A stretch of DNA of 64,000 nt, from the NCBI GenBank assembly GCA_965653565.1, contig CBFHAI010000023.1, positions 5,109-69,108 of the forward strand. The letters are read 5' to 3'. The DNA comes from JALCLA01 sp965653565 (GTDB lineage Bacteria > Pseudomonadota > Gammaproteobacteria > Xanthomonadales > Xanthomonadaceae). Positions within the stretch are counted from its first letter, which is position 1. Each line of letters opens with the position of its first letter. The position numbers and the translations under genes are program-made. The notes beneath the pieces were generated by a model. That model saw only the letters and a list, made by a program, of their open reading frames with translations, did no database searches and was not told the origin of the DNA. Below are positions 37,601-45,615 of this stretch, piece by piece.

Positions 37601-38671
37601 GATCCAGCCCTGTTCCACGTGGAACTTCGCGATCTCGCGCGGCCAACGATCCAGCGCGACAGGAACGTCAGTGCCGGTCAGGAGGATTTGTGCCGGGCTC
37701 TGCGCGAGATGATCGAGCGCCAGTTGTAGATGGGGGCGATCGAGCTCGGATGCCAGATCGTCGAGGCAGAGAATCGGCCAGGTTCCGGAGCGGTCGTCGG
37801 CGAACAAGCGGGCCTGCGCCAGAATGCAGGCGAGGGCGGTGAGCTTTTCCTGCCCGCGGGAGAATGTCTCGCGCGAAGGCAGGATTTCGTAGCCGACCGA
37901 CCAGTCGGCGCGGTGCGGCCCGATGGTGGTGTGGCCGAGCATCGCATCTCGCGGGCGGGCGGAGCGGAGCGCGGCGCCCAGGGTTTCGTGCTCGAGCGAC
38001 CAGCCACGCTGGAAGCGCAGCTCGGTCGAGCCGAGTTCGCCGAGCAGGTTGGCCGCGGCCGTTCGTAGAACCGGACCCAGCCTCTCCAGATACGACTGCC
38101 GTTGCCCGGTCAGTCTCGAACCGGCCTCGTCGAGCTCGCTTTCCCAGGCGTCGAGCGACGCCGAGTCCGGCGCCGACGACTTCAACAGGGCGTTTCGCTG
38201 CTTCAGCGCCCGCTGGTAGCGGCGCCAGCTGGGCAGAAAGTCCGGTTCCACGTGGAACAGCGCCCAATCCAGGAAGCGCCGGCGAACGTCGGAGCCGCCC
38301 GCGATCAAGTCGTGGCTGCCAGGCTCGAAACAGACGACCGCGATTTCCCGATACAGCTCGCTCAGCCCGTTAACCGGCTGACCGTCGACGCGAGCCTGCC
38401 AATCCTTGACCCCGCGCTCAAGACCCAGCCGGTGCAGGGAATCCCCGCGCACCTCGGCATACACCCGCAGCGACGAGCAACCGCGCCGGATCAACCCGTC
38501 GCGCACCGCCCCGCGGAACGACCGGCCATAGGCCAGCAGATAAACCGCTTCGAGCACGCTGGTCTTGCCCGCGCCGTTACCGCCGACGAACAGGTTCAGG
38601 CCGGGCTCGAGCAGTAGCTCGACCCGGTCGAACAGGCGGAATTGTTCGATCAGCAGTCGTTCCAGCCGCAC
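37586..38671 (-). CDS. recF: DNA replication and repair protein RecF
   Basis: The 361-residue protein has the RecF form: LLIEQFRLFDRVELLLEPGL at the start, Walker A GGNGAGKTS, signature FSRGQEKLTALACILAQ and Walker B LCLDDLASELD. It loads RecA at gapped DNA with RecO and RecR. The gene lies 34 bases downstream of dnaN and contains two GTTCCACGTGGAAC palindromes, both read in frame as FHVE. Its stop codon lies in the probable gyrB -10 box. Confidence 0.95.
   Translation of the reverse strand: MRLERLLIEQFRLFDRVELLLEPGLNLFVGGNGAGKTSVLEAVYLLAYGRSFRGAVRDGLIRRGCSSLRVYAEVRGDSLHRLGLERGVKDWQARVDGQPVNGLSELYREIAVVCFEPGSHDLIAGGSDVRRRFLDWALFHVEPDFLPSWRRYQRALKQRNALLKSSAPDSASLDAWESELDEAGSRLTGQRQSYLERLGPVLRTAAANLLGELGSTELRFQRGWSLEHETLGAALRSARPRDAMLGHTTIGPHRADWSVGYEILPSRETFSRGQEKLTALACILAQARLFADDRSGTWPILCLDDLASELDRPHLQLALDHLAQSPAQILLTGTDVPVALDRWPREIAKFHVEQGWIERLL
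37611..37626. other. parS-like ParB-binding site in recF (site 1)
   Basis: TGTTCCACGTGGAACT contains the perfect 14-bp palindrome GTTCCACGTGGAAC, which matches the bacterial parS consensus, in the form known from Pseudomonas (TGTTCCACGTGGAACA) except for the last base. It lies about 2.4 kb from the dnaA-dnaN origin region. parA and parB are not in the window. Confidence 0.75.
38243..38258. other. parS-like ParB-binding site in recF (site 2)
   Basis: GGTTCCACGTGGAACA carries the same perfect 14-bp palindrome as site 1 and is 632 bases from it. Here it encodes FHVE in FHVEPDFLP. A 14-bp palindrome occurring twice in one gene near the origin is very unlikely by chance. Confidence 0.75.
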
Positions 38672-38705
38672 GCGAAACTCCGGGCCGGCGACTGCGCCGC
38701 GGCGG

Positions 38706-39806
38706 TCAGAGACGCAGCGGCATCACCACGTGCCGGCTACGGGCGTGCCCGGCTTCGCGCAGCAAGGCGCTGGAATTGGCGTCGCGCAGGTTCAGCAGCA
38801 CGTGTTCTTCACGCAGCGCGCTGAGCGCATCGAGCAGGTAGGTAACGTTGAAACCGACCGACAAGCCGTCGACCGTGGTCTGGGCTTCGAGCTCCTCCAC
38901 CGCCTCTTCCTGCTCCGGGTTGTGCGCCACGATGCGCACCTGGCCTGGGCTGATCTCGATCTTCACGCCGCGGTACTTCTCGTTCGACAGGATCGCCGCG
39001 CGCTGCAGCGCCGCTTTCAGCACCTCGCGTTCCATCCGCACTTCCTTGTCGGCGCCGATCGGAATCACCGCCTCGTAATCAGGGAAGCGACCGTCGATCA
39101 GCTTGGAAGTGAAAGTGACGTCCTCGCGCCGCATGCGCACGTGGTTGCGGCCGACCTCGAGTTCGACGACGGCGTCGCCGCCTTCGAGCAGGCGCTGCAG
39201 TTCCAGCACGCCTTTGCGCGGCAGGATGATCTGCTTGCGGGTCTTGGCGCCATCCGGCAAGCCGGCTTCGCACAGCGCCAGGCGGTGACCGTCGGTAGCC
39301 ACGCAGCGCAGCGCGTTCTCGCGCAGGTCGAACAGCAGGCCGTTGAGATAGAAACGCACGTCCTGCTGCGCCATCGCGAACGCGGTGCGCTCGATCAATT
39401 CCTTCAGTGCGGCTTCCGGCACCTGGATGCGTTCGACCAGTTCCAGATCGTCGATCGCCGGGAATTCCTTGGCGGGCAGGGTGGCCAGCGTGAAACGGCT
39501 GCGGCCGGCTTGCAGCGTGACGCGATCGCCGCTCAGCGAAAACGCCAGGCGGCTGCCGTCGGGCAGGGCGCGCACGATCTCGAATAGCTTGCGCGCCGGG
39601 ATCGTGGTTTCGCCGGCTTCGGCCTGCTCGACATCGGTGCGGGCGATCATCTCGACTTCGAGATCGGTGCCGGTCAACGACAGCCGGTTGCCTTCGACCG
39701 AGACCAGCAGATTGGCCAGCACCGGCAAGGTCTGCCGCCGCTCCACCACGTTGACCACCTGTTGCAGGGGCTTGAGCAAAACTTCGCGCTGAAGACTAAA
39801 ACGCAT
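38706..39806 (-). CDS. dnaN: DNA polymerase III sliding clamp (beta subunit)
   Basis: The 366-residue protein has the three-domain clamp form, from MRFSLQREVLLKPLQQVVNV to the end HVVMPLRL, the typical MPMRL-like C-terminus. It encircles DNA and tethers DNA polymerase III. AGGGG nine bases before the ATG at 39806 serves as the ribosome-binding site. It follows the origin region and precedes recF by 34 bases. Confidence 0.97.
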   Translation of the reverse strand: MRFSLQREVLLKPLQQVVNVVERRQTLPVLANLLVSVEGNRLSLTGTDLEVEMIARTDVEQAEAGETTIPARKLFEIVRALPDGSRLAFSLSGDRVTLQAGRSRFTLATLPAKEFPAIDDLELVERIQVPEAALKELIERTAFAMAQQDVRFYLNGLLFDLRENALRCVATDGHRLALCEAGLPDGAKTRKQIILPRKGVLELQRLLEGGDAVVELEVGRNHVRMRREDVTFTSKLIDGRFPDYEAVIPIGADKEVRMEREVLKAALQRAAILSNEKYRGVKIEISPGQVRIVAHNPEQEEAVEELEAQTTVDGLSVGFNVTYLLDALSALREEHVLLNLRDANSSALLREAGHARSRHVVMPLRL

Positions 39807-40044
39807 GCCGAAAACCCCTAAGAATCCAAGATGGATTTTTTGTGGATATAAAACTGGTGATGATGGTGGAGCCTGGAAAATCTGCGGAAAAGCTATCCAG
39901 CTATCTGATTCGCAACGTTTTTCTGAAGCGGTAACCCTGTGGCCACAGGGCGCCTGGCCTGTGGATGGGGTGTGGATAACTTTCGACCGCGTGCCCCATC
40001 CACAACTTATCCACAACTCGTTCGCCGCGACCTTGGGTCAGCCC
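39807..40044. other. oriC: Probable chromosomal replication origin (dnaA-dnaN gap)
   Basis: This 238-base gap holds two perfect DnaA boxes: TTATCCACA on the minus strand at 39971-39979 and on the plus strand at 40007-40015. Near matches lie at 39841-39849 (ATATCCACA), 39960-39968 and 39996-40004 (CCATCCACA). An A/T-rich stretch (ATGGATTTTTTGTGGATATA, about 39830-39850) could be the unwinding element. In Xanthomonas the oriC is in the same gap. The rpmH-dnaA gap has no TTATCCACA box. The boxes may also mediate DnaA control of dnaN. Confidence 0.75.
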
Positions 40045-41376
40045 TTACTCGGTCAGCTTGCGAACCAGTTTGTCCCAGTCCTCGCGCAGTTTGCCGTCGG
40101 TTTCGAGCAGGTCGCGCACCACCCGGCAGGCGTGCAGCACCGTGGTGTGGTCGCGCCCGCCGAAGGCATCGCCGATTTCCGGCAGACTGTGTTCGGTCAG
40201 TTCCTTCGCCAGCGCCATCGCCACCTGCCGCGGACGCGCCAGAGAACGCGTGCGCCGCTTCGAATTCAGATCGGCCAATCTGAGCTGATAGTAGTCTGCC
40301 ACGGTCTTCTGGATATTGGCGATGGAGATGGCCTGCTGCTGCGCGCGCAGCAGATCGCGCAGCGTCTCCTGGGCGAATTCCACTGTGATCGCGCGGCCGG
40401 TGAAGTTGGCGCGCGCGGCCAGCGTATTGAGCGCGCCTTCCAGATCGCGCACGTTCGAACGCATGCGCCGGGCAATCAGGTAGGCGACATCGTCGGGCAG
40501 CTGGATGTTGCGTGCGTGCGCCTTGGAAAGCAGGATCGCGGCGCGCGTTTCGAAATCCGGCGGCTCGATCGCCACCGACAGGCCCCAGCCCAGGCGCGAC
40601 TTGAGCCGCGGTTCGAGGTTCTCCACTTCTTTCGGATAACGGTCGCAGGTCAGGATGATCTGCTGCTTGCCGTCGAACAGCGCATTGAAGGTGTGGAAGA
40701 ACTCCTCCTGGGTGCGGTCCTTGCCGGCGAAGAATTGGATGTCGTCGATCAGCAGCGCGTCGACCGAATGGAACTGGCGCTTGAACTGATCCATCGAGCG
40801 CTCGGCCAGCGCCTTCATCATCGCGCTGAAGAATTGCTCCGAGCGCAGATAAAGCACCTTCATTGCCGGATTCACCGCGCGCATCTGATTGCCGGCGGCG
40901 TGCATCAAATGGGTTTTGCCCAGACCCGTGCCGCCGTACAGCAACAGCGGGTTGTAGGCGCGGCCGGGGTTCTGCGCCACTTGCAGCACGGCGGATTTGC
41001 CGAGCTGGTTCGACTTGCCTTCGACGAAGGTGTCGAAGCTGTAATTGGGATCGAGGTTGCTGGCGTAGTCTTCGACCCGCGGCAAGGTAACGCGCGCGGC
41101 CGGCACGGCGGCGGCCCTGGGCGGCTCCGGCCGGCTCAGCGTGCCGACTTCCAGCCGCACCGGCAGGCCGTCTTCGCCGCTGAAATGGCGCAGCAGTTCC
41201 ACGATGCGCGCGAAATAACGCTCGCGCACCGTATCGACGACGAACGCGTTCGGCGCGAACAGCGCCAGCCCCGCACCTTGCGGCGTGGCCTGCAGCGGCT
41301 TGACCCAGGTGTGGAAATCCTCGGCCGACAGTTCGGCTTCCAGTCGTTCGAGGCAAAGCGGCCAGGCGGCGAGCAT
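40045..41376 (-). CDS. dnaA: Chromosomal replication initiator DnaA
   Basis: The protein (443 residues from 41376) has domain I (CLERLEAELSAEDFHTWVKP), the AAA+ core with Walker A GGTGLGKTH and Walker B ALLIDDIQFF, and the DNA-binding domain IV with GRDHTTVLHACR. It opens oriC. The ATG at 41376 gives a length and start like Xanthomonas DnaA. An in-frame ATG at 41421 would add 15 residues (MPAALQDSALKTLTR) and lies closer to the promoter; neither has a good Shine-Dalgarno sequence. The gene order dnaA, dnaN, recF, gyrB is conserved. Confidence 0.95.
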   Translation of the reverse strand: MLAAWPLCLERLEAELSAEDFHTWVKPLQATPQGAGLALFAPNAFVVDTVRERYFARIVELLRHFSGEDGLPVRLEVGTLSRPEPPRAAAVPAARVTLPRVEDYASNLDPNYSFDTFVEGKSNQLGKSAVLQVAQNPGRAYNPLLLYGGTGLGKTHLMHAAGNQMRAVNPAMKVLYLRSEQFFSAMMKALAERSMDQFKRQFHSVDALLIDDIQFFAGKDRTQEEFFHTFNALFDGKQQIILTCDRYPKEVENLEPRLKSRLGWGLSVAIEPPDFETRAAILLSKAHARNIQLPDDVAYLIARRMRSNVRDLEGALNTLAARANFTGRAITVEFAQETLRDLLRAQQQAISIANIQKTVADYYQLRLADLNSKRRTRSLARPRQVAMALAKELTEHSLPEIGDAFGGRDHTTVLHACRVVRDLLETDGKLREDWDKLVRKLTE

Positions 41377-41456
41377 TCGGGTCAGGGTCTTGAGCGCGGA
41401 GTCTTGAAGCGCGGCCGGCATGATGTGCGCTAGGCCGGCGGAAAGGCGAGCGCCGC

Positions 41457-41485
41457 AGTCTACCCGCGTGCGCCACCAGTTCCAA
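41457..41485 (-). promoter_or_regulatory. Probable dnaA promoter
   Basis: On the minus strand TTGGAA (41485-41480) and TAGACT (41462-41457) are spaced by 17 bases. Transcription would begin near 41450, giving a leader of about 30 or 75 bases depending on the dnaA start. Confidence 0.6.
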
Positions 41486-41496
41486 CCGGATTCGCC

Positions 41497-41526
41497 TTGA
41501 CACGCAAGTGCTTGGACCGGTATCGT
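41497..41526 (+). promoter_or_regulatory. Probable rpmH promoter
   Basis: TTGACA at 41497-41502 and TATCGT at 41521-41526 are spaced by 18 bases. Ribosomal protein L34 genes generally have a strong sigma-70 promoter at this place. It lies back to back with the dnaA promoter in the 140-base gap. Confidence 0.65.
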
Positions 41527-41563
41527 TCGCGGTCTTTCTCGGCCAAAACAGCGTCCCGCCGCC

Positions 41564-41698
41564 ATGAAGCGCACCTTCCAGCCCAGCAACCTCAAGCGCG
41601 CCCGTACCCACGGTTTCCGCGCCCGCATGAAGACGGCCGACGGCCGCAAGATTCTCAATGCGCGCCGCGCCAAGGGCCGCAAGCGCCTGATCCCGTAA
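41564..41698 (+). CDS. rpmH: 50S ribosomal protein L34
   Basis: The 44-residue protein MKRTFQPSNLKRARTHGFRA... ends in GRKRLIP. It is the smallest large-subunit protein and the sequence is almost the family consensus. The gene is too short for most ORF filters. It heads the rightward rpmH-rnpA-yidC-mnmE run, with a TTGACA promoter 60 bases upstream. Confidence 0.98.
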   Translation: MKRTFQPSNLKRARTHGFRARMKTADGRKILNARRAKGRKRLIP

Positions 41699-41795
41699 GC
41701 GGTCGCGGCGACAACGCGTCGCCGCTTCGTTGCACGGTGCAGGACGACAGTCGGCTGGACAGCAGGCGGCTGGACATAAGTCGGAACATGTCGTC

Positions 41796-42206
41796 ATGAC
41801 GTCCGACCTCCGCTTCAGGCGCACCGACCGGGTGCGCCTTCCGAAACAATACCAAGTCTGTTTCGCGCAAGGTTCCCGCGTGAACGGGCGGTTTTTTCGT
41901 TTGCACGTGCTGGCCGGCGAGTGCGCGCGGCTGGGCCTGGCGGTTTCGCGCAAGGTCGATACCAAGGCCGTGGTGCGCAACCGCATCAAGCGCACCGCGC
42001 GCGAATCGTTCCGGCTTTCGCGCAGCACGATTCCGAAAGCCGATTGCGTGCTGGTCGCCAAGCGCGAAGCGGCGGCGGCGAGCAACGCGGAACTGCGCGC
42101 CGACCTGGCATCGCTGTGGCGTCGCGCCGCTGCATTGAAGCCGACCCCTGCGGCGGGCACAATGCGCGACGCCGTCGATCCGCCCGCCTCGCGCGACGAC
42201 GCCTGA
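41796..42206 (+). CDS. rnpA: Ribonuclease P protein component
   Basis: The 136-residue basic protein has the RnpA core: FRRTDRVRLPKQYQVCFAQG and the RNR motif VSRKVDTKAVVRNRIKRTAR. It assists the RNase P RNA in trimming tRNA 5' ends. The C-terminus (about 20 residues past the core, TPAAGTMRDAVDPPASRDDA) is Pro/Ala-rich and has no counterpart in E. coli. The ATG at 41796 is preferred over upstream starts. In many bacteria yidD lies between rnpA and yidC; here only 57 bases separate them. Confidence 0.95.
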   Translation: MTSDLRFRRTDRVRLPKQYQVCFAQGSRVNGRFFRLHVLAGECARLGLAVSRKVDTKAVVRNRIKRTARESFRLSRSTIPKADCVLVAKREAAAASNAELRADLASLWRRAAALKPTPAAGTMRDAVDPPASRDDA

Positions 42207-42263
42207 CACATTTCTCATTTTCGCGCGTCGAGCTTCAGACGTGCCGCCGGCTCTAGTCCCCAC

Positions 42264-43928
42264 ATGACTCAAACCCGCTCTTTCCTGCTCGTCGCCTGGC
42301 TGATCCTGGCGTTCTTCCTGTGGGACGCCTGGCAGAAGGATTACGCCGCGCCGCGCCTGGAACCGGGCACCGACACCGCGGCGCCCGCCGCGCTCGGCGA
42401 CGACGAAATTCCCGCCCCGGCGGCGGCCGGCGACGACACCACCGTGCCCTCGGTGGCCGCGCCACCCGAAGCGACCGCCGCGGCGCCGAGCGCCGCGCCG
42501 ATCGTGCTGGAAAACGACGTGCTGCGCGTGAGCATCGACAGCAACGGCAGCACGCTGCTGGCCACCGAGCTGTTGGCTTACGACAGCACGGCCGACGACG
42601 ACAGCGCGCCGGTGCAACTGCTCAGCCAGGATCCGGCGCACTACTTCGTCGCGCAGACCGGTTGGGTCAGCGCCGCCGGCGAAGCGCCGAGCCACCAGGC
42701 GACGTTCGTGCCGGAAGCCGGTTCGCAGACGATCGTCGACGGCAGCGACGCCGTCGAACGCCGCTTCGTCTGGACCGGCGGCAACGGCGTCACCGTGCGC
42801 CGCATCTATCGCCTCGAACGCGGCAGCTACGTGCTCGACGTGCGCGACGAAATCGTCAACGCCGGCTCGACGGCGTGGCGCGGCAATGTCTACCGCCAAC
42901 TGATCCGCGTACCGCCGCCGTCGAAAGGCGGTGGCATGACGAACCCGGAGGCCTACAGCTTCGTCGGCACCGCCAACTACAGCCCGCAGGACAAATTCGA
43001 AAAGCTCGCCTTCGACGATTTCGCCGACGAACCGGTGAAGAAGGAAGTCGCCGGCGGCTGGATCGCGATGCTGCAGCACTACTTCGTCGCGGCCTGGATT
43101 CCCGAAGCGAGCGACGTCACGCAGTTCACCACCGGCGTCGCGCGCGGCCGCTATCTGGTCCGCGCGATGGGACCGACCGTGGACGTGGCGCCCGGCGCGC
43201 AGGCGCAATCGAGCGCGCGACTGTATGTCGGCCCGAAACTGCAGGACCGTCTCGAAACCGTCGCACCCGGCCTCGGCCTGACGCTCGACTACGGCATCTT
43301 CACCATCATCGCGCAGCCGCTGCACTGGCTGCTCGCCAAACTGCACGCGATCACCGGCAACTGGGGCTGGGCCATCGTGCTGCTGGTGGTGCTGATCAAG
43401 CTGGCGCTGTTCAAACTTTCCGAAGCGCAGTACAAGAGCTTCGCCAAGATGCGCCGCATCGCGCCGCGCGTGGAAGCGTTGAAGGAACGCTACGGCGACG
43501 ATCGCCAGAAAGTGCAGATGGCGACCATGGAGCTGTACAAGAAAGAGAAGATCAACCCGATGGGCGGCTGCCTGCCCATGCTGGTGCAGATCCCGATCTT
43601 CATCGCGCTCTACTGGGTGCTGCTGGAAAGCGTCGAACTGCGCCACGCACCGTGGATCGGCTGGATCCAGAACCTGACTGCGCCCGATCCGTATTTCGTG
43701 CTGCCGGCGATCAACCTGGTGAGCATGTGGCTGACGCAGAAACTCTCGCCCACGCCGGGCATGGACCCGCTGCAGAAGAAGATGATGCAGGTGATGCCGC
43801 TGGTGTTCGGCGTGATGTTCGCGTTCTTCCCCGCGGGCCTGGTGCTGTACTGGGCGACCAACGGTGCGCTCGGCCTGTTGCAGCAGTGGATCATCACGCG
43901 CCGCCACGGCGAGCCGGTGAAGGTCTGA
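42264..43928 (+). CDS. yidC: Membrane protein insertase YidC
   Basis: The 554-residue protein has an N-terminal membrane helix (TRSFLLVAWLILAFFLWDAW), a large periplasmic beta-sandwich (about residues 60-340) and the five-helix core with LHAITGNWGWAIVLLVVLIK, NPMGGCLPMLVQIPIFIALY and FFPAGLVLYWATNGALGLLQ. It inserts inner-membrane proteins alone or with SecYEG. Length is the usual gammaproteobacterial one. It ends 24 bases before a strong terminator. Confidence 0.97.
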   Translation: MTQTRSFLLVAWLILAFFLWDAWQKDYAAPRLEPGTDTAAPAALGDDEIPAPAAAGDDTTVPSVAAPPEATAAAPSAAPIVLENDVLRVSIDSNGSTLLATELLAYDSTADDDSAPVQLLSQDPAHYFVAQTGWVSAAGEAPSHQATFVPEAGSQTIVDGSDAVERRFVWTGGNGVTVRRIYRLERGSYVLDVRDEIVNAGSTAWRGNVYRQLIRVPPPSKGGGMTNPEAYSFVGTANYSPQDKFEKLAFDDFADEPVKKEVAGGWIAMLQHYFVAAWIPEASDVTQFTTGVARGRYLVRAMGPTVDVAPGAQAQSSARLYVGPKLQDRLETVAPGLGLTLDYGIFTIIAQPLHWLLAKLHAITGNWGWAIVLLVVLIKLALFKLSEAQYKSFAKMRRIAPRVEALKERYGDDRQKVQMATMELYKKEKINPMGGCLPMLVQIPIFIALYWVLLESVELRHAPWIGWIQNLTAPDPYFVLPAINLVSMWLTQKLSPTPGMDPLQKKMMQVMPLVFGVMFAFFPAGLVLYWATNGALGLLQQWIITRRHGEPVKV

Positions 43929-43952
43929 CGCGGCACGCGAACAAACATCGAT

Positions 43953-43985
43953 CGACGGCCCGCTTCGGCGGGCCGTCGGCGTTTT
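43953..43985 (+). terminator. Rho-independent terminator after yidC
   Basis: CGACGGCCCGC-TTCG-GCGGGCCGTCG is a perfect 11-bp stem with a stable UUCG loop, followed by GCGTTTT. It should end the rpmH-rnpA-yidC transcript before mnmE. The mnmE gene starts 50 bases later and needs its own promoter. Confidence 0.85.
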
Positions 43986-44035
43986 GCGCGCGGCGATTTT
44001 CGCTTCGTGCGCCGTATCTGCGACGATAGCCGCGC

Positions 44036-45373
44036 ATGAACCCGGTTACCGACACCATCGTTGCGATCGCCACGCCTGCCGGCGCCGGCGGCGTGGGCAT
44101 GTTGCGTGTCGCCGGTCCGAAAGCGCCGGCGATCGCACAGGTCCTGCTCGGCCGCGCACCGCAGCCGCGTCATGCGCACTACGCCCGGGTACGCGACGCG
44201 CATGGCGACCCGTTGGATCACGTCCTGCTTTTGTTCTTCCCGGCGCCGCATTCGTTCACCGGCGACGATGTGCTCGAAGTGCATGGCCACGGCAGTCCGA
44301 TCCTGTTGCAGGCGATGTTGCGGCGTCTGTGCGAACTGGGTGCACGGCCCGCGCGCGCCGGCGAATTCTCCGAGCGCGCCTTCCTCAACGACAAACTTGA
44401 TCTGGCGCAGGCCGAGGCGATCGCCGACCTGATCGCGGCCGGCAGCGAAGCCGCCGCGCGCGCCGCCCTGCGTTCGCTCGACGGCGAGCTCTCGCGCCGC
44501 GTCCAAACCCTGTTCGAGCAACTGGTGAACGTGCGGCTGCACATCGAGGCGGCGATCGATTTTCCGGAAGAGGAAATCGATTTCCTCGGCGACGGACAGA
44601 TCGCCGCCAAACTCGCCGCCGTCGGCGAGGCCCACGAAAAACTGATGCGCGACGCCGAGCGCGGCCAGCGTTTGCGCGATGGATTGCACGTGGTGATCGT
44701 CGGCCCGCCGAACGCCGGCAAAAGTTCGCTGCTCAACGCGCTCGCCGGCAACGAACGGGCGATCGTCGCCGACATCCCCGGCACCACGCGCGACCTGCTG
44801 CGCGAAACCGTGCGGCTCGACGGCATCGAACTCACCCTGGTCGACACCGCCGGCCTGCGCGAAGGCGGCGATGCGATCGAACGAGAAGGCATGCGCCGCG
44901 CGCGCGCCGAACTGCTGCGCGCCGATCTTGCGATGGTGGTGCTCGGCCCAGGCGATGAAACGCAGATTCCGGTTTTGTCGCAAACGCTCGTCGCCGTGCC
45001 GCAATTGCTGTGGCTGCACAACAAGAGCGACTTGCGCGATACGCCCATCGCCGCCAGCGAGCGCGGCACTCATCTGCAGATTTCCGCGCGCACCGGCGCC
45101 GGCCTCGGCCGCTTGGCCGACGAACTCAAACGTGCCGCCGGCCTGGGCGACGGTGCGCACGGCGCGTTCAGCGCCCGCGCCCGCCATGTCGACGCCCTGC
45201 GGCGGATCGGCGAACACCTGGGCCTGGCCGCCGCGCGACTTTCCGAGCGGGCCGGCGAGCTGGCCGCCGAAGAACTGCATCTGGCCCAACGCGCGCTGGG
45301 CGAAATCACCGGTGAATTCCGCAGCGACGACCTGCTCGGCCGCATCTTCTCGAGCTTCTGCATCGGCAAATGA
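44036..45373 (+). CDS. mnmE: tRNA modification GTPase MnmE
   Basis: The 445-residue protein has the N-terminal tetrahydrofolate-binding domain (DTIVAIATPAGAGGVGMLRV, SFTGDDVLEVHGHG), the G domain with GPPNAGKSSLLNAL, DIPGTTRD and DTAGLREG, and ends in FCIGK, the C-terminal Cys motif. With MnmG it modifies uridine 34 of some tRNAs. mnmG is not in the window. Confidence 0.97.
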   Translation: MNPVTDTIVAIATPAGAGGVGMLRVAGPKAPAIAQVLLGRAPQPRHAHYARVRDAHGDPLDHVLLLFFPAPHSFTGDDVLEVHGHGSPILLQAMLRRLCELGARPARAGEFSERAFLNDKLDLAQAEAIADLIAAGSEAAARAALRSLDGELSRRVQTLFEQLVNVRLHIEAAIDFPEEEIDFLGDGQIAAKLAAVGEAHEKLMRDAERGQRLRDGLHVVIVGPPNAGKSSLLNALAGNERAIVADIPGTTRDLLRETVRLDGIELTLVDTAGLREGGDAIEREGMRRARAELLRADLAMVVLGPGDETQIPVLSQTLVAVPQLLWLHNKSDLRDTPIAASERGTHLQISARTGAGLGRLADELKRAAGLGDGAHGAFSARARHVDALRRIGEHLGLAAARLSERAGELAAEELHLAQRALGEITGEFRSDDLLGRIFSSFCIGK

Positions 45374-45392
45374 CCGGCCCCGCGCGGGTTTC

Positions 45393-45421
45393 GTGACACC
45401 CGACAAGCAATCGTCTACAAA
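45393..45421 (+). promoter_or_regulatory. Probable promoter for the TonB-domain lipoprotein
   Basis: GTGACA at 45393-45398 and TACAAA at 45416-45421 are spaced by 17 bases. This would give a leader of about 185 bases before the ATG at 45616. The rest of the 45374-45615 gap shows no other recognisable feature. Confidence 0.45.
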
Positions 45422-45615
45422 ATTTGCATGAAACTGCACCGCACGGCTTGGTGCGAAGCGCTGGCGCGAGTACCTTTGCAGTGTCGCGTGGGCCGTGGCA
45501 TCGACGACGCGGTTGGGTCCGTTGTCCGCGCCGCACGCATCGGGGTTCTGCCGCCTCCGGGGAGGGGTGGCGTGCGGTACCGGCTTTCGTCATTGCTGCC
45601 ATTGGGGAACGTAGG

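Noticed and set aside
41422..41563. Origin of replication between rpmH and dnaA
   Set aside because: This gap has no perfect DnaA box, only back-to-back promoters; the boxes cluster between dnaA and dnaN.
40007..42211. Minus-strand open frame of 734 codons overlapping dnaA, rpmH and rnpA
   Set aside because: It is out of frame with DnaA and antisense to rpmH and rnpA, which are certain.
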